From contig JAFYPJ010000106.1 in NCBI GenBank assembly GCA_017547545.1, forward strand, positions 1-42,027: 42,027 bases of DNA, given 5' to 3'. The position numbers and the translations under genes are program-made. Positions 16,889 through 28,452 of this stretch are shown here, in pieces. Within the stretch, counting starts at the first letter, position 1; each line of letters starts with the position of its first letter. The notes under the pieces were generated by a model. That model made no database searches. It saw only the letters and a list, made by a program, of their open reading frames with translations, and had not been told where the DNA came from. Origin of the DNA: Clostridia bacterium. GTDB taxonomy: Bacteria > Bacillota > Clostridia > Oscillospirales > CAG-272.

Positions 16889-18058
16889 ATGGAAAAGGTT
16901 TTAAGATTTGGTGTAGTTGGTGTTGGTAATATGGGTTGTTCCCATGTTCTCTACCTTAACGAAGGAAAGGTTATCGGTGCTACAATTACCGCAGCCTGCG
17001 ATATCAAGCAGGACAGACTTGATTGGGTAAGAGATGAGGTTAATCCCGACATCAAGCTTTACACAGATTATAAGGAAATGATTGATTCCGGTGAGATTGA
17101 TGCTATCATTATTGCTACTCCTCACTACTTGCATCCCGTTATCGGTATTTATGCATTTGAAAAGGGACTCCATGTAATGAGTGAAAAGCCCATCGGTGTT
17201 TATACCAAGCATGCAAAAGACTTTATTGATGCTGCAAAGAAATCCGGCAAGGTATTCGGACTTATGTTCAATTGCCGTCCTGAACCCTACTATAAGAAGA
17301 TAAGAGAAATGGTAAAAAGCGGTGAGCTGGGCGATATTAAGAGAAGTATCTGGATAATTACCAACTGGTACCGTACACAGGACTATTACAACAGCGGCGG
17401 ATGGAGAGCTACATATTCCGGTGAAGGCGGCGGTGTTCTTATTAACCAGTGTCCTCATCAGCTCGACCTTTGGCAGTGGATCATGGGTATGCCCACTCGT
17501 GTTCGTGCATTTGCTTCCTTTGGTAAGTACCATGATATAGAGGTTGAAGACGAGGTTACTGCATATACCGAATATGCAGACGGTTCCACAGGTGTATTTA
17601 TTACTACAACAGGCGAATATCCCGGAACAAACCGTCTTGAAATTACCGGTACAAAGGGTAAGTTGGTTTACGAATTCGGCAAGCTTACATTCTACCGCCT
17701 CGGTATGGATGAAAGAGAATACTGCTTCAAGGCAGATGACAGCTTTGGCGCACTTGAATGTACCGAAGAAGAGGTTATCGCTACAGGCTTTACCAAGGGC
17801 CACCGTACAGTAACACAGAACTTTGTTGACCATATACTTAACGGAACAGAGCTCCTTGCTCCCGGCGAAGAGGGTATCAACAGCTTAACACTTTCCAATG
17901 CAATGGTTCTTTCCCAGTGGACCGACAATTGGGTTGAAATCCCCAATGACGGCGAACTCTATTGGGAGATCCTTCAGGACAGAATTGCTAATTCTAAGGA
18001 AAAGAAGGTTGTTAATGAAAAGGTTTCAGACCTTTCCAACACATTCAATATGAAATAA
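16889..18058 (+). CDS. Gfo/Idh/MocA family oxidoreductase
   Basis: A 389-aa NAD(P)-dependent sugar or sugar-derivative dehydrogenase. The Rossmann motif is GVVGVGNMG (residues 8-16), the conserved lysine motif is SEKPIG, and the catalytic histidine lies in NQCPHQLDLWQW. The substrate cannot be read from the sequence: inositol, glucose, N-acetyl sugars and others are all possible. No transporter or sugar kinase lies beside it, so the context gives no help. Codon choice is strongly AAG-biased for lysine, like efp and S1, suggesting high expression. Only a weak GGAG, 12 bases from the ATG, is visible as a ribosome binding site. Terminators flank it, so it may be monocistronic. Confidence 0.93.
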   Translation: MEKVLRFGVVGVGNMGCSHVLYLNEGKVIGATITAACDIKQDRLDWVRDEVNPDIKLYTDYKEMIDSGEIDAIIIATPHYLHPVIGIYAFEKGLHVMSEKPIGVYTKHAKDFIDAAKKSGKVFGLMFNCRPEPYYKKIREMVKSGELGDIKRSIWIITNWYRTQDYYNSGGWRATYSGEGGGVLINQCPHQLDLWQWIMGMPTRVRAFASFGKYHDIEVEDEVTAYTEYADGSTGVFITTTGEYPGTNRLEITGTKGKLVYEFGKLTFYRLGMDEREYCFKADDSFGALECTEEEVIATGFTKGHRTVTQNFVDHILNGTELLAPGEEGINSLTLSNAMVLSQWTDNWVEIPNDGELYWEILQDRIANSKEKKVVNEKVSDLSNTFNMK

Positions 18059-18090
18059 ATGGTGGTTTTTTAAAACCACCATTTATTTTT
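18057..18090 (+). terminator. Terminator after the Gfo/Idh gene
   Basis: Arms AAATGGTGGTTTT and AAAACCACCATTT with a very short loop, then TATTTTTT. Confidence 0.85.
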
Positions 18091-18100
18091 TCTCAAACTC

Positions 18101-18129
18101 TTGATTATAAAATATATTTATGATATAAT
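18101..18129 (+). promoter_or_regulatory. SigA promoter of argS
   Basis: TTGATT (18101-18106), a 17-base spacer and TATAAT (18124-18129), about 45 bases before the argS start. There is no room for a T-box leader. Confidence 0.82.
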
Positions 18130-18174
18130 GGTATCTGTATTATTATGTGTAAATTATATACAGGAGAATATAGA

Positions 18175-19896
18175 ATGAGCATTATTGATTTAAGGCAAAT
18201 TCTTGCAGTAGCCATTAAAGCGGGGGTTGATTCGATCAATCCCGAAACAGCTCTGACTGCAGATGAAATTGCCGAAATGTTTGAATATCCCCCGGACGAT
18301 AAGATGGGCGATATTGCATTGCCTTGCTTTAAATTCAGCAAGACCTTGAGAAAAGCTCCCCCTGTTATAGCTTCCGAGCTTTCCGCTTCCCTTAACGGTG
18401 CGGAATTTGTAGAAGAGGCACAGGTTGCGGGCGGATATCTTAATATATTTATAGACAGAGATGCATTTACAAAAGCGCAGACAGAGGAAGTTATTGCAAA
18501 GGGCGAAAAATACGGTAGACTTACCATAGGAGAAGGAAAAACCATGGTTATAGACTATTCCTCTCCCAATGTTGCAAAGCCCTTCCATATCGGTCATCTC
18601 GGAACCACCGTTATCGGTCATTCTATTAAAATGCTCCACGAGTTTGCAGGTTACAAATGTGTAGGTGTAAATCACCTTGGAGACTGGGGAACTCAGTTCG
18701 GTAAACTTATTGTTGCTTACCGTAAATGGGGAAACCGCGAGGAAATTGAAAACGGCGGAATTGATGCCCTTGTGGCTCTTTATGTAAAATTCCATAACGA
18801 AGCAGAAAATGATCCTTCTCTGGAAGATCAGGCAAGAGCTGAATTTACCGCTCTTGAATCCGGAAAAGAAGAAAATCTTGAGCTTTGGAAGTGGTTTATC
18901 GATATCAGCATCGAGGAATACAAAAAGACCTATGCGCAGCTTGGCATTGAATTTGACAGCTATGCAGGTGAAAGCTTCTACTATGACAAATGCGGTCCCG
19001 TTCTTGAAAAGCTGGATGCCGCAGGCATCACAAAGATAGATCAGGGTGCAACAATAGTTGATCTTTCTGAATTCAATATGCCTCCCTGCCTCGTTTTAAA
19101 GAGCGACGGATCAACGATATACGCAACCCGTGATATCGCCGCTGCCCTTTACCGCAAGGAAACCTACGATTTTGATAAATGTATTTATGTTACCTCCGCA
19201 GGTCAAAGCTTACACTTTGCGCAATGGTTCAAGGTTGTAGAGCTCATGGGCTACGAATGGTACAACAAGCTTTCTCATGTTCCCTACGGTACTGTTTCAA
19301 TAGACGGAGCAAAGCTTGCAACCCGTACCGGTAATGTAGTTCTTTTAAAGGACCTCTTCGCTCAGGCAACAGAGAAGGTTCTTGGAATCATGAATGAAAA
19401 GAACCCCGATCTGGCAAACAAAGAAGCTACAGCAGAGGCTGTTGGTGTTGGCGCTATAGTATTCCACTATCTTTCCAACAACCGTATCAAGGATATCAAC
19501 TTCAAGTTGGATGATGTTCTTAAATTTGACGGTAATACAGGTCCTTATGCACAGTACACCTATGCGCGTTCTTCAAGTCTTCTTGAAAAGGCAGGCGGTG
19601 TTCCCGAAAATGCAGATTTTAAAAACTGTACCGAGGAAGAATTCCAGCTTGCAAAAACCTTATCCAAGTTCCCCGAAGCAGTTGCGGCGGCTCTTGATTC
19701 AGGTGAACCTATGATGATCACAAGATATATTCTTGATGTATGTACAGCATTCAACCGTTTCTATCATGAATGCCAGATCCTTTCTTGTAATGAAGAAAAT
19801 ATCCGCGCGCGTCGTATCGCTCTTACCTCTGCGGTACATACCGTACTCGGAAGTGCATTCGGTTTGATCTGTATGAAAAAGACCGAAAAAATATAA
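18175..19896 (+). CDS. argS: Arginyl-tRNA synthetase
   Basis: A 573-aa class I aminoacyl-tRNA synthetase charging tRNA-Arg. The N-terminal Add-1 domain (about 1-110) is followed by SPNVAKPFHIGHLGTT with the HIGH motif, the KLATRTGNVV motif that stands in for KMSKS in this enzyme, and a C-terminal anticodon-binding helical domain. The ATG at 18175 is preferred because AGGAGA lies about 8 bases upstream; an ORF start at 18145 has none and sits close to the promoter. It is transcribed from its own promoter. Confidence 0.97.
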   Translation: MSIIDLRQILAVAIKAGVDSINPETALTADEIAEMFEYPPDDKMGDIALPCFKFSKTLRKAPPVIASELSASLNGAEFVEEAQVAGGYLNIFIDRDAFTKAQTEEVIAKGEKYGRLTIGEGKTMVIDYSSPNVAKPFHIGHLGTTVIGHSIKMLHEFAGYKCVGVNHLGDWGTQFGKLIVAYRKWGNREEIENGGIDALVALYVKFHNEAENDPSLEDQARAEFTALESGKEENLELWKWFIDISIEEYKKTYAQLGIEFDSYAGESFYYDKCGPVLEKLDAAGITKIDQGATIVDLSEFNMPPCLVLKSDGSTIYATRDIAAALYRKETYDFDKCIYVTSAGQSLHFAQWFKVVELMGYEWYNKLSHVPYGTVSIDGAKLATRTGNVVLLKDLFAQATEKVLGIMNEKNPDLANKEATAEAVGVGAIVFHYLSNNRIKDINFKLDDVLKFDGNTGPYAQYTYARSSSLLEKAGGVPENADFKNCTEEEFQLAKTLSKFPEAVAAALDSGEPMMITRYILDVCTAFNRFYHECQILSCNEENIRARRIALTSAVHTVLGSAFGLICMKKTEKI

Positions 19897-19960
19897 TCTG
19901 TAAGCCAAAAACTGCTTTTAATATAAAAGATAAAATAAAAAATTAAGGAGATATATAACC

Positions 19961-20689
19961 ATGTCCGGACATTCCAAATGGAGTAATATTAAACATAAGA
20001 AAGAAAAAAGTGACGCTGCCAAGGCGAAGGTGTTTACCAAGGTAGGTAAGGAAATTGCCGTAGCAGTTAAGGCGGGCGGTCCCGATCCTGTTTCAAACTC
20101 AAAGTTAAAGGAGCTTATTGCTAAAGCTAAATCTTTAAATGTACCCAATGATAATATTGACAGAATCATCAAAAAATCCTCCGGTGCCGATGCTGTTGAT
20201 TATGAAGAGATCACTTACGAAGGCTACGGCCCCAACGGTATCGCAGTTATCGTTGAAGCAACTACCGATAACCGTAACCGTACCGGCGGTAATGTAAGAC
20301 ATTTCTTTGACAAGTACGGCGGAAACCTCGGTCAGAGCGGATGTGTATCCTTTATGTTTGAAGATAAGGGTGTTATCATTGTTGAAAAGGAAAGCGGCGC
20401 CGACGAGGACAAGCTTATGGAGGACTCTCTTGAAGCAGGTGCTGAAGATTTCATTGCAGATGAAGATGTATTCGAGATCTACACCGTTCCCGCAGATCTT
20501 ATGGCAGTTAAGGAAGATCTTGAAGCAAAGGGTTACACAATTGCTTCCGCTGAAAAGGATAAAATTCCTTCAAACTATGTAACTTTAACAGATGAAGACG
20601 ATATCAAGAAGATGAACCTTCTTATCGAGCATCTTGAAGAGGATGACGATATCTCTGAAATCTATCACAACTGGGAAATCAGCGAATAA
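19961..20689 (+). CDS. yebC: YebC/PmpR (TACO1-like) protein
   Basis: A 242-aa protein opening MSGHSKWSNIKHKKE, the family signature, with further conserved blocks NVPNDNIDRIIKK, YEGYGPNGIAV and RTGGNVRHFFDKYGG. Some members are DNA-binding transcriptional regulators (PmpR). Others, like mitochondrial TACO1 and Bacillus YeeI/YebC2, assist translation of proline-rich stretches. Which applies here cannot be decided from the sequence. AAGGAGA precedes the ATG. A GC-rich hairpin follows 38 bases after the stop. Confidence 0.95.
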   Translation: MSGHSKWSNIKHKKEKSDAAKAKVFTKVGKEIAVAVKAGGPDPVSNSKLKELIAKAKSLNVPNDNIDRIIKKSSGADAVDYEEITYEGYGPNGIAVIVEATTDNRNRTGGNVRHFFDKYGGNLGQSGCVSFMFEDKGVIIVEKESGADEDKLMEDSLEAGAEDFIADEDVFEIYTVPADLMAVKEDLEAKGYTIASAEKDKIPSNYVTLTDEDDIKKMNLLIEHLEEDDDISEIYHNWEISE

Positions 20690-20727
20690 TCGGCAAATTA
20701 CCGAAATAATCAATAAATTAAAAATAC

Positions 20728-20751
20728 CGGGGGAGAATTATTTCTCCCCCG
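20728..20751 (+). terminator. GC-rich hairpin after yebC, possible terminator or attenuator
   Basis: A 10-bp perfect stem CGGGGGAGAA / TTCTCCCCCG with a 4-base loop, followed by only TTT. It sits 14 bases before the thiamine pyrophosphokinase ATG, so it could end yebC transcripts or reduce entry into the next gene. Confidence 0.6.
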
Positions 20752-20765
20752 TTTCAGGATATTTT

Positions 20766-21428
20766 ATGAATAATAAAGTTTGTTATATCATTGGTGCCTG
20801 TGATTTTTCCGAAAGCATTTCTCCTTTTGATGGTGATTATGTTATAGCCGCTGACGGCGGCTATAAAAGTCTTTTGGAAAATGGAATCAAACCAAACGCG
20901 GTAATGGGCGATTTTGATTCATTGGGATATATACCAAAACATGAAAACTTAATAAAGCATCCCACCGAAAAGGATGATACCGATACTGCTCTTGCATTGA
21001 ATTACGGGTTTTCATTGGGTTATCGCAAATTTCTCATTTTTGGCGGCATCGGCGGCAGATTGGATCATACCCTTGCCAACATGCAAACAATTTTGGGAAT
21101 GAAACGCAGGGGATGTGAATGTTATCTTGTTGGTAACGGAACCGTTATTACAGCTATTGAAAACGAAAGCTTTACTTTTTCGGGAAATGAAAAGGGTTAC
21201 CTTTCACTTTTTGCCGCTAATGGCATTGCGCAGGGAGTTACATTGGTAAACTTAAAATATCCCCTTGACAATGCAACTCTTTACCCCGATATTACCCTTG
21301 CTGTAAGTAACGAATTTATCACAGAAAAGGCAACAGTTACTACAAAGGGAGCATTGTATATGCTTTGGTACGAGGATTTTAAAGATAAGGAGGGCAGTAT
21401 TTATGAAAATAAGCGGTGCAATATTTGA
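20766..21428 (+). CDS. thiN: Thiamine pyrophosphokinase
   Basis: A 220-aa enzyme converting thiamine to thiamine diphosphate with ATP. The conserved blocks are IAADGGYKSLLENGIKP, MGDFDSLG, HPTEKDDTDTALAL and GGIGGRLDHTLAN; together these identify the family. The ATG at 20766 is chosen over the upstream open frame at 20634 because that frame overlaps yebC. Only a weak AGGA lies before the start. No TPP riboswitch consensus was recognised in the short upstream gap. The 3' end overlaps the HAD gene by 26 bases. Confidence 0.93.
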   Translation: MNNKVCYIIGACDFSESISPFDGDYVIAADGGYKSLLENGIKPNAVMGDFDSLGYIPKHENLIKHPTEKDDTDTALALNYGFSLGYRKFLIFGGIGGRLDHTLANMQTILGMKRRGCECYLVGNGTVITAIENESFTFSGNEKGYLSLFAANGIAQGVTLVNLKYPLDNATLYPDITLAVSNEFITEKATVTTKGALYMLWYEDFKDKEGSIYENKRCNI

Positions 21429-22050
21429 TATGGACGGTACACTTATTGATTCCATGCCGTTATGGAATAATCTTGTTCGGGACTTTCTTATGGATCACGG
21501 AATTGAAGAATCAAAAGAACTTCACGAAAAAATGATGACCATGACTCTGGATACCTCAACACAGTATATCCATGACAATCTTCTTGGTGACCTTTCGGTA
21601 GAAGAATTAAAAAAGCAAATAGAAGAAAAGGTATGGACTGCCTACAGCGAAACCATACCCGTAAAACACGGAGTTAAGCCCTTCCTTTTCGCTTTACGCA
21701 ATAAGGGTGTAAGAATGTGTATTGCTACCTCAAGCCCCAGAATATTGGCAGAGGTGGTTTTAAAAAGACTTAATCTGATACATTATTTTTGCTTTATCTT
21801 TACCTGCGATGAATTGAAAACCACAAAAAACTCGCCCGATATCTATCTCCGTGCCCACGATATCCTCGGTACTCCAAAAGAAACTACATATGTTTTTGAA
21901 GATGCAATACACGCTGTTAAAACAGCAAAATCCGCAGGATTCAAGGTGGTAGGTGTAGAAGATAACAGTATGACCGAATTCAGAAACGAAATAAAGGAAA
22001 TCTGCGATATATATGTAAAGGATTACGATGATTTCCGCGGTCAGGTATAA
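21403..22050 (+). CDS. HAD-superfamily phosphatase/phosphoglucomutase-like hydrolase
   Basis: A 215-aa class I HAD hydrolase. Motif I is FDMDGTLIDS near residue 8, followed by a helical cap (20-85), motif II IATSSPR, a lysine in the KTTKNSPDIY region and motif IV FEDAIHAV. The cap and motif spelling resemble beta-phosphoglucomutase-like or sugar-phosphate phosphatases, but the substrate is not predictable. Translation starts inside the end of thiN behind AAGGAGG, implying coupled expression. A good terminator follows. Confidence 0.9.
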   Translation: MKISGAIFDMDGTLIDSMPLWNNLVRDFLMDHGIEESKELHEKMMTMTLDTSTQYIHDNLLGDLSVEELKKQIEEKVWTAYSETIPVKHGVKPFLFALRNKGVRMCIATSSPRILAEVVLKRLNLIHYFCFIFTCDELKTTKNSPDIYLRAHDILGTPKETTYVFEDAIHAVKTAKSAGFKVVGVEDNSMTEFRNEIKEICDIYVKDYDDFRGQV

Positions 22051-22064
22051 TTATTGAATAAAAC

Positions 22065-22092
22065 AAAAACAGGATTTTCATCCTGTTTTTTT
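22065..22092 (+). terminator. Terminator after the HAD hydrolase
   Basis: Arms AAAAACAGGA and TCCTGTTTTTTT with a 6-base loop. The T run on the plus strand is strong, and the A run allows some function on the minus strand for the atp operon. Confidence 0.85.
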
Positions 22093-22149
22093 AATATATA
22101 GAAATTTCTCCACCTCGTGAGACTAAATAATCACTTAATTACAATAGTC

Positions 22150-22181
22150 AAGGCGGAATTCGGTGCGCCCGGCGGCGCCTT
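22150..22181. other. GC-rich hairpin at the 3' end of atpC
   Basis: A GC-rich patch in an AT-rich gap. The arms AAGGCG (22150-22155) and CGCCTT (22176-22181) pair, and an alternative inner stem GCGCC/GGCGC (22165-22169 with 74-78) is possible. On the minus strand it lies right after the atpC stop but lacks a T run on that side, so its role as an atp terminator is uncertain. Confidence 0.4.
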
Positions 22182-22593
22182 TATTTGTTTGTATATTCTC
22201 TTTTAACCCTTAATCGGTTAATAGCTCTTGCCATTCTCACCTGAGCTGCATAATAATCCTGAATACTTCTCTTTTGGAGAATTTCTTCTTCGGCTTCCTC
22301 TGCGGCTCGGCGCACAATATTTTCATCTATTTCCTCAGGATACTCCGCTGTATCCACAAGCAAAAGCACATGGTTATTTTCCACCTTTGCAATTCCCTGC
22401 GAAACTGCGGCAATTATTCTTTCGCCCGAGGGAACAGTGAATTTAAGTGTACCGGGAACAATGGCGCATATAACATTGCTATGCTTTGCCTGAATTCCGT
22501 ACTGCCCCTGTGTTGTGGGTATAACAAGAGAGGTGCAATCCCCTTCATAAAAGGGTTTATCCGAAGCAAGAACCTCTAATTTGAAGCTGTTCA

Positions 22594-22594
<1 letters not shown>
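22181..22594 (-). CDS. atpC: ATP synthase F1 epsilon subunit
   Basis: A 137-aa central-stalk subunit that links gamma to the c ring and can inhibit ATP hydrolysis. The N-terminal beta-sandwich (residues 1-85) begins NSFKLEVLASDKPFYEGDC and includes the typical GQYGIQAKHSN segment. The C-terminal part is two helices (EIDENIVRRAAEEAEEEI and the Arg-rich tail). It starts in a TGATG overlap with atpD and is the last gene of the operon. Confidence 0.95.
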
Positions 22595-24901
<2,307 letters not shown>

Positions 24902-24902
<1 letters not shown>

Positions 24903-26626
24903 TATCCTCGCTCCTGCAAATATTTCTTAGCTATCTTGATAATTTCCTCTTTATCCTCATCCAAAAGAATTCCTGTATCTTCAAGACGGGTTGTAATATC
25001 AAAATGACTTTCTTCAAATAATGCCAACAGCTCCAAGATAACATCTTTCACCTGATCCTCTGGAACATCCTGTAATGTATGACTTAAAACTACTATAAGA
25101 ATAATAACCTGCTCATACTGCTTATAAGGCTTGTACTGATCCTGCTTGAGCATCTGCATAAGTCCCTGACCGTAGGTGAGCTGGCGTTTGGTGGCTTCAT
25201 CAAGATCACTTGCGAACTGGGTAAACACTTCCATTTCCCTGTACTGTGCAAGGTCAAGACGAATTGCACCCGCCGCCTTTTTCATTGCCTTTGTTTGCGC
25301 ATCACCGCCAACACGGGATACAGAAAGACCAACATTAACCGCAGGACGCTGACCCGCAAAAAAGAGATCACTTTCGAGGAAGATCTGACCGTCGGTTATA
25401 GAAATTATATTTGTAGGAATATATGCGGAAACATCTCCCGCCTGAGTTTCAACTATGGGAAGCGCAGTCATACTGCCTCCCCCTCTTTTTTCATTAAGAT
25501 GTGCGCTTCTCTCCAATAATCTTGAATGGAGATAGAAAACATCACCCGGATAAGCCTCTCTGCCCGGTGCTCTTTCAAGCAAAAGGCTCAGAGAACGGTA
25601 TGCAATAGCATGCTTTGAAAGATCATCGTAAACTATAAGCACATCCTTGCCCTTTTCCATGAAGTATTCACCCAAAGCACAACCTGCATAGGGTGCAATA
25701 TACTGCAAGGGTGCCGGATCTGAGGCGGATGCGTTAACAACAACGGTATAGTCCATTGCTCCGTGATTACGGAAATTCTGTACCAGCTGTGCTACAGAGC
25801 TTGCCTTTTGACCTATGGTAACATAAATGCAGATTACATCCTTGCCTTTCTGATTCAGAACTGTATCAATTGCAATAGCACTTTTACCCGTTTGACGGTC
25901 TCCGATTATCAGCTCACGCTGCCCCCTGCCTATAGGAAACATGGAATCTATTGCAAGAATACCAGTTTCAAGCGGAGTATCAACAGACTGACGGTCTATT
26001 ATACCGGGAGCGGGATTTTCCAAGGAACGGTATTCTTCATAGTATATCTTTCCCTTGCCGTCTATAGCTTTACCAAGAGCATTTACAACTCTGCCAAGGT
26101 ACTCATCGCCAACACCTATACCTGCAACCTTACCTGTTCTTCTTACAATACTGCCTTCAACTATTTCAGAATCATCTCCGAACAGCATACAGCCTATTTC
26201 ATTGGGACGAAGCTCCTGAGCCATTCCCCGTATACCGGATGAAAATACAAGTATCTCACCGTAGCAAACATTATCAAGTCCCGATACGGTGGCAATACCA
26301 TCTCCAACGGTAATAACTCTTCCCTCTTCATAGGCAACTGCATCAGGATTCCACTTTTCCATGGCATCCTTTAAAAGAGGTATAATGTTATCTTCTTTAA
26401 ATTTAAGCTTATGAAGTGCATCCTTTAACTGAAGTAATCTACCCTCGTTACTCCAATCATACACCTCGCTTCCAACCTTGAGCCTGAAGCTTCCTTCGGA
26501 AAGGTCGGTCTGTTTCCAGATTATAGAATAACTTTCCCCGTATTTCTTTTCAAGGAATTCCACAAAGCGTTTTTCCTGAATTTTGCTTGGGGGAGTATTG
26601 GAGTAAAGCAACGCTTTATTACTCAT
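24902..26626 (-). CDS. atpA: ATP synthase alpha subunit with N-terminal delta-subunit C-terminal domain (fusion)
   Basis: A 574-aa protein, about 70 residues longer than a normal alpha subunit. From residue 76 on it is ordinary Atp[13 protein letters not shown], Walker A GDRQTGKS (242-249) and the full C-terminal domain. Residues 5-74 instead match the C-terminal domain of the delta (OSCP) subunit: a helix ending EKKYG, then [17 protein letters not shown] and a [10 protein letters not shown] helix, which parallels the delta pattern 'iGG..vkvGd.v.D.Sv.grL..L...L'. In E. coli that domain binds the b subunits. No atpH lies between atpF and atpA. The ATG at 26626 is chosen because it overlaps the atpF end by 8 bases and has AAGGGTG just upstream. 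The frame continues open to 26710, but that part only shadows atpF. Confidence 0.93.
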
Positions 26627-27107
26627 TTGCATCACCCTTTTCAGCCTTATCGAGAAATTCATCAAAAGCCTTTGAGGTGCTGTGCTCCGAAACAAGCTTT
26701 TCCGCCGCACTTGAAACCATATTGGTTATTTCGCTGTGTACGGTTTTGAGCATTTTTTCGTGTTCCGCCTCTGTGTTTTTATGGGCAGCTTCAATTATCT
26801 TTTTAGCTTCTCCCTGCGCTTCCTTAATCTTTTCTCCGGTAAGCTTTTCTATTTCATCATGAGCCTGTTTCTTTTCTTCGGCAATTTCTTCGTCAGCCTG
26901 TGCAAGCTTTTCGTTATATTCAGCCTTATATTTTTCTGCCTCTTCAAGAGTCTTGTTCGCCTTATCGTCAAGCTCCTTATAATAAGCGGTACGCTCATCC
27001 ATAAACTTTTTTACGGGTTTGTAAAGAAGAAAATAGAGTATGGCAAACAAAAGAACAAAGTTCAGTAAGTGAAGCAGGATCTGTTGCCAATCAATATTAA
27101 GGGGCAT
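26619..27107 (-). CDS. atpF: ATP synthase Fo b subunit
   Basis: A 162-aa peripheral-stalk subunit. The N-terminal membrane helix is [21 protein letters not shown] region (residues 6-27), followed by the typical [12 protein letters not shown] turn and a long charged coiled-coil to the end. Length is normal for a plain b subunit, so no delta domain is hidden at its C-terminus, unlike the b-delta fusion of mycobacteria. Its last 8 bases overlap the start of the delta-CTD-alpha fusion. Confidence 0.95.
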   Translation of the reverse strand: MPLNIDWQQILLHLLNFVLLFAILYFLLYKPVKKFMDERTAYYKELDDKANKTLEEAEKYKAEYNEKLAQADEEIAEEKKQAHDEIEKLTGEKIKEAQGEAKKIIEAAHKNTEAEHEKMLKTVHSEITNMVSSAAEKLVSEHSTSKAFDEFLDKAEKGDANE

Positions 27108-27125
27108 TTACTACACCCGCCTTTC

Positions 27126-27491
27126 TTAAAGTACAAAGATTATGAGAATTGCAATAACAAGGGCATAAATGATTGCGGTTTCAACAAAAACCAACCCCAA
27201 CATAAGTGTTGTTCTTATTTTACCCTCTGCTTCGGGCTGGCGCGCAATACCGTCTACAGATTTGGTGATAGCCATACCCATAGCAAAAGCACCAACAGCC
27301 GCTGCCAAGCCAACTACTATTGCAGCAGCCCACGCCTTTGCGTTTATAACACCGCCATCGGTTTCTTCTACGGCACCTTCCTCTGCAACTGCTTCGGCTG
27401 CGGGAACTTCCTCGGAAGCAAATACGGGCATTGCCAGGCAAAACATCATCATTACTAAAACTAAAGCAATACAAATACCTTTGATTTTCAT
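27126..27491 (-). CDS. atpE: ATP synthase Fo c subunit with signal peptide
   Basis: A 121-aa c subunit, longer than the usual 70-85 aa. Residues 1-25 look like a cleavable signal peptide (ending PVFA-SEE), 26-45 are acidic, and 50-121 are the two-helix hairpin with the conserved loop [11 protein letters not shown]. The ion-binding glutamate is E104 in the motif VETAIIY. The helix-1 position occupied by Gln in Na+ enzymes is M71, while T105 and Y109 resemble Na+-type positions, so the coupling ion is unclear; protons seem more likely. The ATG at 27491 is favoured by TTGGAGG 8 bases upstream. Confidence 0.94.
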   Translation of the reverse strand: MKIKGICIALVLVMMMFCLAMPVFASEEVPAAEAVAEEGAVEETDGGVINAKAWAAAIVVGLAAAVGAFAMGMAITKSVDGIARQPEAEGKIRTTLMLGLVFVETAIIYALVIAILIIFVL

Positions 27492-27514
27492 TTTTACATC
27501 CTCCAAATGTTTTT

Positions 27515-28339
27515 TTATCTTTTATCTTTTTTTGTTTTTTCGTGTGCGGGTTCGGATACCTCACCGTAGAACAATGCAGTAAGCATTGTTAAAACATATG
27601 CCTGTATAAGAGCATGAAGCAAGGTGAAAAGAACCGCTACAAGTATGGGCAAACCATAACTCAATGCTATAAAATGATAAACAAGCTCGGTTACAAGGGC
27701 ACCGCTGAGCAATGCGCCGAATATACGGAAGCTCATTGAAACGGGAAGTGAAAAGTCCTTGAGAGCCTGTCCCACACCCTTCAGTCTGTTTTCGGCAAAT
27801 CCGCCCGAAAGAATAACTGAGTATGAAAGAAAGCCCATCATAATAGCACCGTTTATATCCGCCAACGGCGCAGGTAATGACATTGATGTACCGTGAGTTG
27901 TTACAACCTGAACTCCGAATAACTCAAATATTGTTCCAACGAAGATATAAGCTCCTGCGGTGAAAAGATATGCACCGAGGAATTTATTCCTGTGCGGACT
28001 GTTCGACTTTGCAAGAGAATCAAACAAACCGACCGCTGTTTCCAAAATCAATTGGAATTTACCCGGTACCCTTTTAAATCGGGGAATCACAAATATTCTT
28101 ACCGCAAGGCAGAACACTAAAAATACACCTGTTACGGTAAAAGCCGATATAAGTCCGGGATTCACTTCCATTAGTCCGAAAAGGCTTATTTTATTTGTTT
28201 CATGAAGCACCGCATCCTTCATAAGCTCCCCTATTGAGCCGTGATGACCGGGAGATTTTACCACAACGGTGCCAAACATAAGTACTGCAGCCAATACAGC
28301 GAATATCGCAACAGCAATTATCCGTTTCTTTTTATCCAT
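27515..28339 (-). CDS. atpB: ATP synthase Fo a subunit
   Basis: A 274-aa membrane stator protein forming the ion half-channels against the c ring. The essential arginine lies in [15 protein letters not shown]; other conserved parts are [12 protein letters not shown] and the final [18 protein letters not shown] helix. The N-terminus has one extra hydrophobic helix (residues 7-29), as usual. It is the first gene of the operon; no atpI-like gene directly precedes it, and a promoter lies upstream. Confidence 0.95.
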   Translation of the reverse strand: MDKKKRIIAVAIFAVLAAVLMFGTVVVKSPGHHGSIGELMKDAVLHETNKISLFGLMEVNPGLISAFTVTGVFLVFCLAVRIFVIPRFKRVPGKFQLILETAVGLFDSLAKSNSPHRNKFLGAYLFTAGAYIFVGTIFELFGVQVVTTHGTSMSLPAPLADINGAIMMGFLSYSVILSGGFAENRLKGVGQALKDFSLPVSMSFRIFGALLSGALVTELVYHFIALSYGLPILVAVLFTLLHALIQAYVLTMLTALFYGEVSEPAHEKTKKDKR

Positions 28340-28392
28340 CTTTTCTCCAATCTGTATTTTAACTATTATTATACAAAATTACCTAATAGTAG

Positions 28393-28421
28393 AGTATATC
28401 ACAATATTATTAAAAAATCAA
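28393..28421 (-). promoter_or_regulatory. SigA promoter of the atp operon
   Basis: On the minus strand, TTGATT (28421-28416), a 17-base spacer and TATACT (28398-28393), about 55 bases before atpB. Confidence 0.72.
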
Positions 28422-28452
28422 ACATTTTTTATACTATATTTATGTATATTTT

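Noticed and set aside
16901-17833. Long (310-codon) minus-strand frame opposite the Gfo/Idh gene
   Set aside because: Cys-rich, low-complexity translation with no domain motifs. The plus-strand gene has complete catalytic motifs and fills the region.
18091-18174. T-box leader before argS
   Set aside because: The promoter lies only about 45 bases before the start, leaving no room for a T-box, and no T-box sequence is present.
20690-20765. TPP riboswitch before the thiamine pyrophosphokinase gene
   Set aside because: The gap is too short and lacks the conserved TPP riboswitch core; only a simple hairpin is present.
26619-26710. Possible frameshifted or hidden atpH between atpF and atpA
   Set aside because: atpF is of normal length and ends within the atpA start. 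The open frame beyond 26626 only shadows atpF and has no delta N-terminal pattern. There are no spare bases for a delta N-terminal domain.
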